Shown here one piece after another: positions 43,991 through 52,178 of a stretch of 64,000 nt of DNA. The notes beneath the pieces were generated by a model, which was not told where the DNA came from, did not search any database, and was given only the letters and a program-made list of their open reading frames with translations. Made by a program: the position numbers and the translations under genes. Each line of letters opens with the position of its first letter. The first letter of the stretch is position 1. Origin of the DNA: Massilia rubra (GTDB lineage: Bacteria; Pseudomonadota; Gammaproteobacteria; Burkholderiales; Burkholderiaceae_D); contig NZ_VUYU01000002.1 in assembly GCF_011682065.1 (NCBI RefSeq), positions 372,001 to 436,000 on the forward strand, read 5' to 3'.

Positions 43991-45028
43991 ATGAGCAATA
44001 CAATTTATCCCTGGCAGGCGAGTGCGTGGCAGCAATTGCAGCTGATGCGCGAACGCTTGCCGCACGCGATCCTGTTCCACGGCGCCGCCGGCACCGGCAA
44101 GGCCGATTTTATCGAAGCCTTCGCCCAATCCTTGCTGTGCGAGAACGTTCGTCCCGACGGCCACGCTTGCGGCGCCTGCGGGTCGTGCGGCTGGTTTTCG
44201 CAGCAAAACCATCCCGACTACCGCCGCGTACGGCCTGAAGCGCTGGAAGACGAAGCGCCGGCCGAGGGCGAAGAGGGCGCCGAGCTTGACGGCGGCAAGA
44301 AAGCCAAGTCGACCAAGGCGCCGTCGAAAGAGATCAAGATCGAGCAGATCCGGGCGCTGGCCGACTTCATGAACATCTCCACCCACCGCCAGGGGCTGCG
44401 GGTGGTGGTCGTGTATCCGGCCGAGGCGCTCAATATGCCGGCCTCGAACGCCTTGCTCAAGACACTGGAAGAGCCGCCGCCGGGCACCGTGTTCCTGCTC
44501 TCGTCGAACAGCCTGGACCGCTTGCTGCCGACGATCCTGTCGCGCTGTCGCAAGTTCGCCCTGCCCATGCCGGACGAAGCCGCCGCGCTGGCCTGGCTGA
44601 AAGAACAGGGCCTGGCGGACGCCGACAGCTGGCTGCGCGAGCAGGGCGGCGCGCCGCTGGCCGCGCTGGCGCAATCCGAAACGGGTAACCGCGAGGATTT
44701 GGAGGCGCTCTTGCACTGCTTGGCGCATCCGAGCGTCGACGGCGCACTGCGGACTGCCGAAAAATTGAGCAAAGCACCCCTGTCGACGTTGGTTTCTTGG
44801 ATGCAGCGCTGGCTTTACGATCTGTTTTCCTACAAACTAGCGGGTAGTATCCGGTATTATCCACGTTACCAGAAGGAAATCGCCGTGCTTGCTGGCAAAG
44901 TACACACTGCGAACCTGCTGCGCGCGATGAAAAATGCAAACGACCGGCGCGCGATCGCGGACCATCCGCTGTCGCCGAAATTGTTTGTCGAAGACCTGTT
45001 GCTTGATTACACTGCATGCTGTACCTGA
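43991..45028 (+). CDS. holB: DNA polymerase III subunit delta'
   Basis: 345 residues, clamp-loader AAA+ fold. The N-terminal P-loop region HGAAGTGKADFIEAF keeps the Lys but has Ala where Ser/Thr is normal, as expected for the non-hydrolysing delta' subunit. A zinc-binding Cys set follows (CENVRPDGHACGACGSC). Later motifs are ALLKTLEEPP and SRCRKFALP (sensor and arginine region). An acidic, lysine-rich linker (about residues 80-110) is longer than in E. coli. It lies between tmk and the PilZ gene. Confidence 0.95.
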   Translation: MSNTIYPWQASAWQQLQLMRERLPHAILFHGAAGTGKADFIEAFAQSLLCENVRPDGHACGACGSCGWFSQQNHPDYRRVRPEALEDEAPAEGEEGAELDGGKKAKSTKAPSKEIKIEQIRALADFMNISTHRQGLRVVVVYPAEALNMPASNALLKTLEEPPPGTVFLLSSNSLDRLLPTILSRCRKFALPMPDEAAALAWLKEQGLADADSWLREQGGAPLAALAQSETGNREDLEALLHCLAHPSVDGALRTAEKLSKAPLSTLVSWMQRWLYDLFSYKLAGSIRYYPRYQKEIAVLAGKVHTANLLRAMKNANDRRAIADHPLSPKLFVEDLLLDYTACCT

Positions 45029-45038
45029 AAGGATTTTA

Positions 45039-45416
45039 ATGTCTGGCAACCCTACTGACCCAAGCGCTCCGCAAATCACGCGTCCTTCGGTCCTGTCGCT
45101 TGCCATCAAGGAAAAGGCGGCGCTGTATGCCGCGTATATGCCTTTCCTGCGCAACGGCGGCATGTTTGTGCCCACTGTGAAGCCGTACAAGATCGGCGAT
45201 GAGATTTACCTGATTCTGGCGTTGATGGACGATACCAATAAATACCCGATCGCAGGCAAGGTGGCCTGGATCACGCCTGCGGGCGCCAACAATAACAAGG
45301 CGCAAGGCATCGGCGTGCATTTCCCCGACGACGAGACTGGCCAGCGCGCCAAGTTGCGTATCGAAGAGATCCTGGGCGCGGCCCTGCGCTCCTCGCGCGC
45401 CACGCATACCTTGTAA
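45039..45416 (+). CDS. PilZ-domain protein
   Basis: 125 residues from the ATG at 45039 with AAAGGA upstream. It matches the short PilZ proteins found after holB in many proteobacteria: YMPFLRNGGMFVPT, YLILALMDD, IAGKVAWITPAG and GIGVHFPDDE. The canonical RxxxR c-di-GMP motif is not evident, as in type IV pilus protein PilZ itself, so it probably acts in pilus biogenesis without binding the nucleotide. Confidence 0.9.
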   Translation: MSGNPTDPSAPQITRPSVLSLAIKEKAALYAAYMPFLRNGGMFVPTVKPYKIGDEIYLILALMDDTNKYPIAGKVAWITPAGANNNKAQGIGVHFPDDETGQRAKLRIEEILGAALRSSRATHTL

Positions 45417-45449
45417 AAACCCTTTAACCTGACTGTCACCGCTCGCTGT

Positions 45450-45968
45450 ATGCCGTCTTTCGTCCATCGTGTTGCCCGTCCCGACGACCTGCCTGTCATC
45501 GTCGACATTTACAATTCGACCATCGCCTCGCGCGAAGTGACTGCCGATACCGAGCCGGTGTCAGTGGCCTCGCGCCAGGCATGGTTCGACGACCATGATC
45601 CCGAGCGCCGCCCGCTGTGGGTGCTGCACGCGGCCGACGACGCCGGCGCCAGCCCTGAGGTGATCGGCTGGATGTCGTATTCCAACTTCTACGGCCGCCC
45701 GGCTTACTCGGGCACCGCCGAACTGTCGATCTATATCGCCGAAAGCTGGCGCGGCAAGGGCATCGGGCGCTATTGCCTGGAACAGGCCATTGCCTACGCG
45801 CCGAACATTGCCGTGCACACCTTGCTCGGCTTCATCTTCGGCCACAACGCGCCCAGCCTGGCCTTGTTCAAGAAGTTTGGCTTCGATACCTGGGCCAACC
45901 TGCCGCGCGTGGCCAACCTGGACGGCATCGAGCGCGACCTGATCATTCTGGGCAAGCGTATCGGCTAG
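45450..45968 (+). CDS. GNAT acetyltransferase, phosphinothricin acetyltransferase-like
   Basis: 172 residues. The N-terminus RVARPDDLPVIVDIYNSTIAS, the IGWMSYSNFYGRPAY segment and the acetyl-CoA loop WRGKGIGRYCLEQA are characteristic of the Pat/YncA group (methionine-sulfone or phosphinothricin acetyltransferases). HNAPSLALFKKFGFD is the last-strand motif. The stop lies at the edge of a long inverted-repeat element. Confidence 0.9.
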   Translation: MPSFVHRVARPDDLPVIVDIYNSTIASREVTADTEPVSVASRQAWFDDHDPERRPLWVLHAADDAGASPEVIGWMSYSNFYGRPAYSGTAELSIYIAESWRGKGIGRYCLEQAIAYAPNIAVHTLLGFIFGHNAPSLALFKKFGFDTWANLPRVANLDGIERDLIILGKRIG

Positions 45969-45970
45969 GG

Positions 45971-46089
45971 GGACCTCGAAGAACCGTCGCGAGCGGCGCA
46001 AGTTTCGTTCGAGAAGCGCAGCCGTACGAAGGTACGGTGAGCATCGCAGGGCGAAAATTGCGCCGCGCAGTAGGTTGTTCGAGGTCTCC
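45971..46089. repeat. 119-bp structured inverted-repeat element
   Basis: Three nested pairs give a long hairpin: the outer GGACCTCGAA (45971-45980) with TTCGAGGTC (46078-46086); the middle GCGGCGCAAGTTTCG (45993-46007) with CGAAAATTGCGCCGC (46052-46066, one mismatch); the inner CCGTAC-GAAG-GTACGG (46022-46037). It fills nearly all of the gap between the acetyltransferase gene and tatD. It carries no coding frame of note. The shape suggests a MITE-like or REP-derived element, or a structured RNA. Confidence 0.75.
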
Positions 46090-46108
46090 TAACGTTTACA
46101 ATGTCGGA

Positions 46109-46915
46109 ATGTATATCGACTCCCACTGCCATATCAATTTTCCGGAGCTTGCCGCGCGCATGCCCGAGATCCTCGCCACCATGGCCGCCAACAAGGTCAC
46201 CCACGCCCTGTGCGTGTCGGTCGACCTGCCGGACTTTCCGCAAGTGCTGGCCCTGGCCAAGGAGTATCCCCACATCTACGCCTCGGTCGGCGTGCATCCC
46301 GATTACGAGGATACGCCGGAACCTTCCGTTGACCAGCTGGTCGAATTGTCACACCATCCGAAAATCGTCGCCATCGGCGAGACCGGCCTCGACTATTTTC
46401 GGCTCCAGGGCGACCTGGAGTGGCAGCGCGAGCGCTTCCGGGTGCACATCCGTGCTTCCAGAATCACGCGCAAGCCATTGATTATTCACACCCGCGCCGC
46501 CAGTGCGGACACCATCCGCATCATGCAGGAAGAGGGCGCGGGGACCGACAAGGGCGGCGTGGCCGGCGTAATGCATTGCTTTACTGAATCACTGGAAGTG
46601 GCCGAGGCCGCGATTGCGATGGGGTTTTACATTTCCTTTTCGGGCATCGTCACCTTCAAGAGCGCCAAGGAGTTGCAAGCCGTGGCCCGCGCCGTGCCGC
46701 TCGATCGCATCCTGATCGAGACCGATTCGCCTTACCTGGCGCCGGTGCCGCACCGGGGCAAGATGAACGAGCCGGGCTTTGTATGCCACGTGGCCGAATA
46801 CCTGGCGGCGCTCAAGGACGTGCCGCTGGCAACGGTGGCGCAGCAAACGACCGATAATTTCTTCAATCTTTTCAAGGTCATACGCGATAAAGTTGAAGTG
46901 GATTCTGCGGCGTGA
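46109..46915 (+). CDS. TatD-family metal-dependent hydrolase
   Basis: 268 residues from the ATG at 46109. Metal-ligand motifs in order: DSHCHIN, VGVHPD, GETGLDYFR, IIHTRAA, MHCFTES and ETDSPYLAPVPHRGK. TatD proteins are TIM-barrel 3'-5' deoxyribonucleases or deacylases. It closes the conserved mltG-tmk-holB-pilZ-tatD order, here with a GNAT gene and a repeat element inserted before it. Confidence 0.95.
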   Translation: MYIDSHCHINFPELAARMPEILATMAANKVTHALCVSVDLPDFPQVLALAKEYPHIYASVGVHPDYEDTPEPSVDQLVELSHHPKIVAIGETGLDYFRLQGDLEWQRERFRVHIRASRITRKPLIIHTRAASADTIRIMQEEGAGTDKGGVAGVMHCFTESLEVAEAAIAMGFYISFSGIVTFKSAKELQAVARAVPLDRILIETDSPYLAPVPHRGKMNEPGFVCHVAEYLAALKDVPLATVAQQTTDNFFNLFKVIRDKVEVDSAA

Positions 46916-46985
46916 GCACAGTTAATCCGGTTTCTGAGCGAATCGGTATTTCTCAATAAATTCAAGCGTTTACGGACCTACCTTC

Positions 46986-47645
46986 ATGTTCAAGCTGATC
47001 AGTCGTTTGCTCCTGGCCACCGTGCTTGCGAGCGCCTCGGCCACGGCGGCGGCCGATCCGGTACGCGATTTCGTCGTTGCCGCCCAGCTGGACAACGCGT
47101 CCATGGCCCGCAAACTCCTTAAAAACGGCGGCAACCCGAACACGGTCGATCCGATCACCGGCCAAAGCGTGCTGATCCTCGCGCTGCGCGAGGGCGCCAA
47201 CGATGTCGTCAACGTGTTGCTCGGCCAGAGCGGCATCGACCTCGAACTGGCCGCGCCGAACGGCAACCGCGCCCTGATGATGGCCGCGTTCAAGCGCAAC
47301 AAGCCGGCGGTGCTGGCCTTGCTGGCCAAGGGCGCCATCGTCACCTATCCCGGCTGGACCCCGCTGCACTACGCGGCCGCCAGCGGCGACGACGAGATCG
47401 TCCGCATCCTGCTCGAGCACCACGCCTACATCGACGCCGAAACGCCCAGTCAACTGACCCCGCTGATGATTGCCGCACGCGAAGGCCACGAAGCGGCCGC
47501 CAGGCTGCTGATGCGGGAGGGCGCCGACGCCACCCTGCGCAATAATGAAAGCCTGACAGCCGCCCAGATCGCCGAGCGCGCCGACAAGCCGCGCATCTCC
47601 GACGCCATCAACGCCCATCTTGCCCAGAGCCGGCGCGGCCTTTAA
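46986..47645 (+). CDS. Secreted ankyrin-repeat protein
   Basis: 219 residues. A Sec signal (MFKLISRLLLATVLASASATAAA) is followed by about five ankyrin repeats, seen as KLLKNGGNPNTVDPITGQSV, ALMMAAFKRNKPAVLALLAK, GWTPLHYAAASGDDEIVRIL, LTPLMIAAREGHEAAARLLM and the last AAQIAERADK. A periplasmic protein-interaction role is likely; the partner is unknown. The gene follows tatD by 70 bp and is common in this position in Burkholderiales. Confidence 0.9.
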   Translation: MFKLISRLLLATVLASASATAAADPVRDFVVAAQLDNASMARKLLKNGGNPNTVDPITGQSVLILALREGANDVVNVLLGQSGIDLELAAPNGNRALMMAAFKRNKPAVLALLAKGAIVTYPGWTPLHYAAASGDDEIVRILLEHHAYIDAETPSQLTPLMIAAREGHEAAARLLMREGADATLRNNESLTAAQIAERADKPRISDAINAHLAQSRRGL

Positions 47646-47824
47646 GGGACGTGGCGGTGAAAGCGGGCGCCGGCAAGCGCCGAACTGGCACGGAAAAGCG
47701 AGTTATCTCGCGGCATCAAATTGCACCCATGTTGTTGATAATGATTACGTCGTACTAATCAAAGCCAAGCAACGGCGGGGCATCCGGGCCGTGACGGCCT
47801 GGCCGCCAATCCAAAGGGAAAATT

Positions 47825-48748
47825 ATGCTGAACGAACGCGAAATCGAAAGCTGCTATCTGGGGCAGTTCATTCCTGTCCACTATCACCACAATATGTTGA
47901 TGGACCAAAACCGGATGCACGGTTTCAAGTCGGCGATCCATTACGCGGTTTTTCCTGGCGCCAAGGTGCTCGAGCTCGGTGGCGGAACGGGCGTGCTGTC
48001 CTGGTTCGCGGCCGCCAAGGCTGAAAAAGTGTACTGCGTCGAATTCAATCCCGACATGGTCAAGGAAGCGCGCAAGATGATGTCGATGAACCCGAACGGC
48101 CACAAGGTCGAGGTGGTGCACGCTGACGCCTTCGAGTACCTGCCGCCGGAGCCGGTCGACATTGTCATCTGCGAAATGATCCACGTTGGCATGTTGCGCG
48201 AAAAACAGGTGGAAGTGATCGAATCGTTCAAGCAACGCTATCTGGCGCGCTTTGGCGGCCCGCTGCCGCGCTTTTTGCCGGAAGCGGTCATCATGGCGGT
48301 CCAGCCATTGCAGCAGGAATACGACTTCGAAGGGTTTTACGCGCCCATCGTGCAGTTCCAGGAAACCACGGTAATCCATCCCGGCACGGTCGAAATGGCG
48401 CCGCCGTCGGTGTACAGCATTCTCGACTTCAGCCAGCCGCAAGACACCCGCATCGCGTGGGAAGGCAAGTTTTTGGTTGAAAAGAATGGCGTCGTCAATG
48501 CGATGCGTTTCATTACCAAGAACGTGCTGGCGGTCGTGAGCGAAGAGAACGCCACCATCGACTGGCTAAACCATTACATGACCTTGCCGCTGCAACAGGG
48601 CGTGCAGTGCAAGGCGGGCGACGTGTTGCAGGTGAGTTTCCATTACCGCGCCGGTGGCTCGATTCCCTCGCTCGAAGCGGCGATCCGGGTTGATGTGCTG
48701 CATGCGGTGGTGCCGGAGTCCGTCGAAAGAGTGCGCGTCTACGCCTGA
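47825..48748 (+). CDS. PRMT-like class I SAM-dependent methyltransferase
   Basis: 307 residues. The order of features is that of protein arginine methyltransferases: YHHNMLMDQNRMHGFKSAI (20-38), SAM-binding VLELGGGTGVLSWFA (48-62), acidic loop YCVEF, then the double-E loop CEMIHVGMLRE, with Glu 117 and Glu 126 nine residues apart as in eukaryotic PRMTs. A C-terminal beta-barrel-like part includes DWLNHYMTLPL in the place of the THW loop. It could methylate arginine or a similar guanidino group; the substrate is unknown. A 179-bp gap precedes the gene. Confidence 0.8.
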   Translation: MLNEREIESCYLGQFIPVHYHHNMLMDQNRMHGFKSAIHYAVFPGAKVLELGGGTGVLSWFAAAKAEKVYCVEFNPDMVKEARKMMSMNPNGHKVEVVHADAFEYLPPEPVDIVICEMIHVGMLREKQVEVIESFKQRYLARFGGPLPRFLPEAVIMAVQPLQQEYDFEGFYAPIVQFQETTVIHPGTVEMAPPSVYSILDFSQPQDTRIAWEGKFLVEKNGVVNAMRFITKNVLAVVSEENATIDWLNHYMTLPLQQGVQCKAGDVLQVSFHYRAGGSIPSLEAAIRVDVLHAVVPESVERVRVYA

Positions 48749-48864
48749 TCGGGGCCACTGGTGGAGCGGGGCCGGCATGCGCCGGCCAGCCAGCGCCGCC
48801 GATCGATTTGCCGCGCGGCGGGCGAGCCCGTAAAATGCGGGCTTGACCGTTTATATAAGTGCAT

Positions 48865-49113
48865 ATGGAAAATATTGACCAGCGTTACCTCGTCCAGCAA
48901 AACAAACTCAGCGACGACGCGCTGAAGCCGCCCGTGTTCGCCAAAGTCATGCGCAGCAAGGAAGGCAAGTTCGAAGGTGTTTCCTTCATCAAGAACAAGG
49001 AAAAAGCCACCATCATGACCATCGGGCAAGCCCAGGAAGTGATCGACTGGGCATCGAACAAGAAGTCCAACGCGCACGAATACGCCACCAAGATTATTTG
49101 CGTCGGGCAGTAA
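48865..49113 (+). CDS. Small conserved-looking hypothetical protein
   Basis: 82 residues from the ATG at 48865 (MENIDQRYLVQQNKLSDD). Soluble, lysine-rich, with KGxFEGVSFIKNKEKATIM-like alternating pattern suggesting a beta-hairpin and a C-terminal helix-strand (EYATKIICVGQ). No family recognised. A perfect 14-bp GC hairpin starts 17 bp after its stop. Confidence 0.65.
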   Translation: MENIDQRYLVQQNKLSDDALKPPVFAKVMRSKEGKFEGVSFIKNKEKATIMTIGQAQEVIDWASNKKSNAHEYATKIICVGQ

Positions 49114-49129
49114 CTGCTGCCGTTTTACG

Positions 49130-49169
49130 CCGTCGCCCCCGCCGGGGACCGCCCTGGCGGGGGCGACGG
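49130..49169. repeat. Perfect 14-bp GC-rich hairpin
   Basis: CCGTCGCCCCCGCC (49130-49143) and GGCGGGGGCGACGG (49156-49169) pair exactly around 12 bases. No T run follows. It may end or protect the transcript of the 82-residue gene. The remaining gap to 49328 shows no gene. Confidence 0.6.
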
Positions 49170-49328
49170 TGGCGTTCCGAGCGCATCTGTTCGGGCGCAT
49201 CGTCCCCACTTATCCCGGTTTTTCGCACTTCGCCCGCGCCCTGGCGCCGTTGGTCGCACGCGCATTGCGGCATCGGCGCGATGTCCTTACAGTACACCCA
49301 CCTGAACTTTTCCCGTGAGGAGAAAACG

Positions 49329-49529
49329 ATGTTGAGTTTCCTGTTGTGGCTGGTGGTGCTTGTCCTCTGCTGGCCGCTGGCCCTGCTGGCTCTTGTGCTC
49401 TATCCGCTGGTGTGGCTGGTGCTCCTGCCGTTTCGCCTGCTGGGCATCGGCGTGGAAGCGGTGTTTGAACTGCTGCGTTCGATCGTGATGCTGCCGGCGC
49501 GCGTGCTGCGCGGCAGCCCCGGGCGCTGA
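49329..49529 (+). CDS. Small membrane protein
   Basis: 66 residues from the ATG at 49329, with GTGAGGAGAAAACG as a strong ribosome site. Residues 3-45 are nearly all hydrophobic (two closely spaced spans), and the tail is basic (LPARVLRGSPGR), giving a cytoplasmic C-terminus. It is convergent with the chemoreceptor gene. No family recognised. Confidence 0.7.
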   Translation: MLSFLLWLVVLVLCWPLALLALVLYPLVWLVLLPFRLLGIGVEAVFELLRSIVMLPARVLRGSPGR

Positions 49530-49592
49530 AGCCCGGCGCCGCGCCAGGCCGGCGCTACGCCCGTGCTACCCTCGTGCTACCCCCGTGCCGCT

Positions 49593-51629
49593 TTACCCGT
49601 GTTTCAATTGCTGAGGCCTGGCGCCGGCCAGGCGGCGTGGTGCCGCCGCAGCGGTGCGCGCAGGCGCGCCAGGCCGTGCTCCGGCATGGGCCGCCTCACT
49701 CCCAAGCGTAAAAATACTCATCGCCTGCACCAGGGTGGCCGCCTGCTCCTGCAAACTGCTCGACGCGGCCGCGGTTTGCTCGACCAGGGCGGCGTTTTGC
49801 TGCGTCATGTCATCCATCTGGGTCACCGCATGGTTGATCTGCTCGATCCCGGCCCCTTGCTCGGCCGAGGCGACGGCGATCTCGGCCATGATGCTGGTGA
49901 TCCGGGTCACGCTGTTCAGGATCTCGCTCATGGCGCTGCCTGCGTCGTTGGCGAGCTGGTTGCCCGCTTCCACCCGGTCCACGCTGTGATTGATCAACAC
50001 CTTGATTTCCTTGGCGGCCGAGGCGGAGCGCTGGGCCAGGTTGCGTACCTCGCTGGCCACGACCGCAAAACCACGGCCCTGCTCGCCGGCGCGCGCCGCT
50101 TCCACGGCGGCATTGAGTGCCAAAATATTCGTCTGGAAGGCAATGCCGTCGATCACGGAGATAATGTCGACAATCTTGCGCGAGCCCTCGTTGATGTCGC
50201 CCATCGTCCGCACCACCTGCGATACCACCGCCGCGCCCTTGGTCGCGGCCTGCGAGGCGCCCAGCACCAGTTCGTTGGCCTGATGGGCATTGTCGGCGTT
50301 CTGCTTCACCGTGGACGTCAGCTCTTCCATGGACGAGGCGGTTTCCTCCAGGTTCGAGGCCTGCGATTCGAGCCGCGACGAGACGTCGTTGTTACCCGAC
50401 GCAATATCGCGGGTGGCCGCGCTGATGTTCTCGATGCTGACCCGCACATCGCCGACGATGCCGCGCAGGCTGTCGTTCATGTCTTTCAGGGCGCGCAGCA
50501 TTTTTCCGACTTCATTGTCCGCGCCGACATCGAATTCGTTGACCAGGTTGCCGCTGGCGACGCTCTGCGCCACCGCGACGGCGTTATTCAGCGGTACCGT
50601 GACGGCGCGCGTGACCAGTACGGTGAACCAGCCGGCGGCGCCCAGCAGCGCCAGCATGACGCCGAGCATGGTCCAGCGTTCGGCATGGAAGTTGCCGATC
50701 TTGGTAACGAACATGGTGTCGAGATCGGCCTTGGCCGCGCTGTTGAGCGTGAACTGGGCGTCGATCGCGCGCGTCGCGGCGGCCACATACTCGCTTGCGC
50801 TGTAACTAAGCGCCTCGGGCTTGAGGATCTGTTCGGTCGCGAGCCCGGTGAGCGTGGTCGACAGCGTGACCGCGTCGTTCATCAGCGGTGCCATGCTGGC
50901 GCCGATCGCCGGGTTATACGTGGCAGCCTTGCCGAAGGCGTTCGTGGTTTGCTGCACGCGGTCGTTGATCTTGCCGATCATCGATGAAATGATCTGCCGT
51001 TCTTCCTGGGTGGCTTCTTTCTTTCCGAGCAAGCCGGCGCCCTTGGCGCGCAATTGCCCCAGTTCTTCCGTCAGATACGGCAACTGGTAATACATGGCTT
51101 GGATTAATTGATACGAATCTTTGTCCGGATCGAGGCTGAGACCGTAATAGTCCCCGATCAATTCGTTCACTTTCAGCGCCTTGGCCAACAATGCGGTGTG
51201 CGCGGCATAGCTTTGGGCCACTGTCATCGTCTTGCCGGACACCCCCGAGCGCAGGGTTTCCCACTCGCGCCGCGGCTCCGACCAGCGCATGGCGATGGTG
51301 GGATCGCTGATGTGCGTCATCAGGCTGTCGACCACCGCGAAGGCGGCCTCGGCCTCGCGCTGCTTGGCCGCGCGCTTGTCTTCGGCCCCCTTGTCGCCAC
51401 CGAGCACCAGCGCCGACAGGCCCCGATGCTGCTGTGTCAGCTGGATCACCCGCAGAATGCTGGCCACGCCCGGCATGCCCGCCTGTTCTGACGCATAGGC
51501 CGTCAAGCCCTTGGCCGCTTCCTTGAAATACAAATAGGTTGGAATGCTCGTTACCATGATCCCGAGCACGCTCAGGATCAGATACGTGTGCCACACCTTG
51601 AGTTTGCCGAGAGCCGATTGCGCAGACAT
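49593..51629 (-). CDS. Methyl-accepting chemotaxis protein
   Basis: 678 residues from the ATG at 51629, with AAGGAATTATC upstream. First membrane span at about 14-36, a long periplasmic helical sensor domain (about 37-305), second span (about 306-330), a HAMP domain, then the cytoplasmic signalling coiled coil with the conserved tip [21 protein letters not shown]. The C-terminus is Ala/Arg-rich and lacks an obvious CheR-binding pentapeptide. The periplasmic part resembles nitrate/nitrite-sensing (NIT)-type helical sensors in character; the ligand is not known. Confidence 0.93.
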   Translation of the reverse strand: MSAQSALGKLKVWHTYLILSVLGIMVTSIPTYLYFKEAAKGLTAYASEQAGMPGVASILRVIQLTQQHRGLSALVLGGDKGAEDKRAAKQREAEAAFAVVDSLMTHISDPTIAMRWSEPRREWETLRSGVSGKTMTVAQSYAAHTALLAKALKVNELIGDYYGLSLDPDKDSYQLIQAMYYQLPYLTEELGQLRAKGAGLLGKKEATQEERQIISSMIGKINDRVQQTTNAFGKAATYNPAIGASMAPLMNDAVTLSTTLTGLATEQILKPEALSYSASEYVAAATRAIDAQFTLNSAAKADLDTMFVTKIGNFHAERWTMLGVMLALLGAAGWFTVLVTRAVTVPLNNAVAVAQSVASGNLVNEFDVGADNEVGKMLRALKDMNDSLRGIVGDVRVSIENISAATRDIASGNNDVSSRLESQASNLEETASSMEELTSTVKQNADNAHQANELVLGASQAATKGAAVVSQVVRTMGDINEGSRKIVDIISVIDGIAFQTNILALNAAVEAARAGEQGRGFAVVASEVRNLAQRSASAAKEIKVLINHSVDRVEAGNQLANDAGSAMSEILNSVTRITSIMAEIAVASAEQGAGIEQINHAVTQMDDMTQQNAALVEQTAAASSSLQEQAATLVQAMSIFTLGSEAAHAGARPGAPARTAAAAPRRLAGARPQQLKHG

Positions 51630-51825
51630 GATAATTCCTTCAGAAAGGCCGATCACGACTGCGTATGACAATGTTGCTCTACGCAATCAATGAATTCATC
51701 ATAGCTTGATCAATCTCAATATGCACCAAATGTAACCGCTGAGGAGATAAATACATTGGTACAAAAAAGACACCCGATGTTGAATACTTAACAGACGGGG
51801 AGGGGAAGCTCGGCTACATTCAGGC

Positions 51826-51871
51826 ACGCACACGCGCTCCACGCGAAGCGGGTGTGCGTCTTTTCTTCTTT
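51826..51871 (+). terminator. Leader terminator directly before the DUF6139 gene
   Basis: ACGCACAC (51826-51833) pairs with GTGTGCGT (51852-51859), with CGCT/AGCG extending the stem, followed by CTTTTCTTCTTT. No plus-strand gene precedes it (the chemoreceptor is divergent), and the next ATG is at 51885, so it could attenuate transcription into that gene. Confidence 0.6.
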
Positions 51872-51884
51872 ATAGGAAACCATC

Positions 51885-52112
51885 ATGCGCTTGGACATTT
51901 ACCGCAGGGCCGAACACGACGGCAAGTACTCGTACCTGGCAGTGCCGCAGGATCGCAATATTCCCAATGAGGCCACGAATACCGACTGGGAAGTGGAGGC
52001 AAGGGCCTTCGAAATCGCCGACGAGGACGATCGCCTGCCCGACTACGCCATCGAACACCTCAACGAGCAGATCGCCGAAAAAGGCTATGCCGTCACCGCG
52101 CTGATGAACTGA
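51885..52112 (+). CDS. DUF6139 family protein
   Basis: 75 residues beginning MRLDIYRRAEHDGKYSYLAV, with NEATNTDWEVEARAFE and the C-terminal AIEHLNEQIAEKGYAVT, the pattern of DUF6139, a small Burkholderiales family of unknown function. AGGAAACC precedes the ATG. A terminator-like hairpin ends about 14 bp upstream. Confidence 0.8.
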   Translation: MRLDIYRRAEHDGKYSYLAVPQDRNIPNEATNTDWEVEARAFEIADEDDRLPDYAIEHLNEQIAEKGYAVTALMN

Positions 52113-52178
52113 TCCCGCTATTTGCCCGCTGGCAGGCGCCGTCGTGGACGAGGCCTGCCAGTTTCGTTACGTCCAGGG

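Noticed and set aside
47737-47746. GATAATGATT as a Fur box before the PRMT-like gene
   Set aside because: Only about half of the 19-bp consensus is present, with no second half and no iron-related gene nearby.
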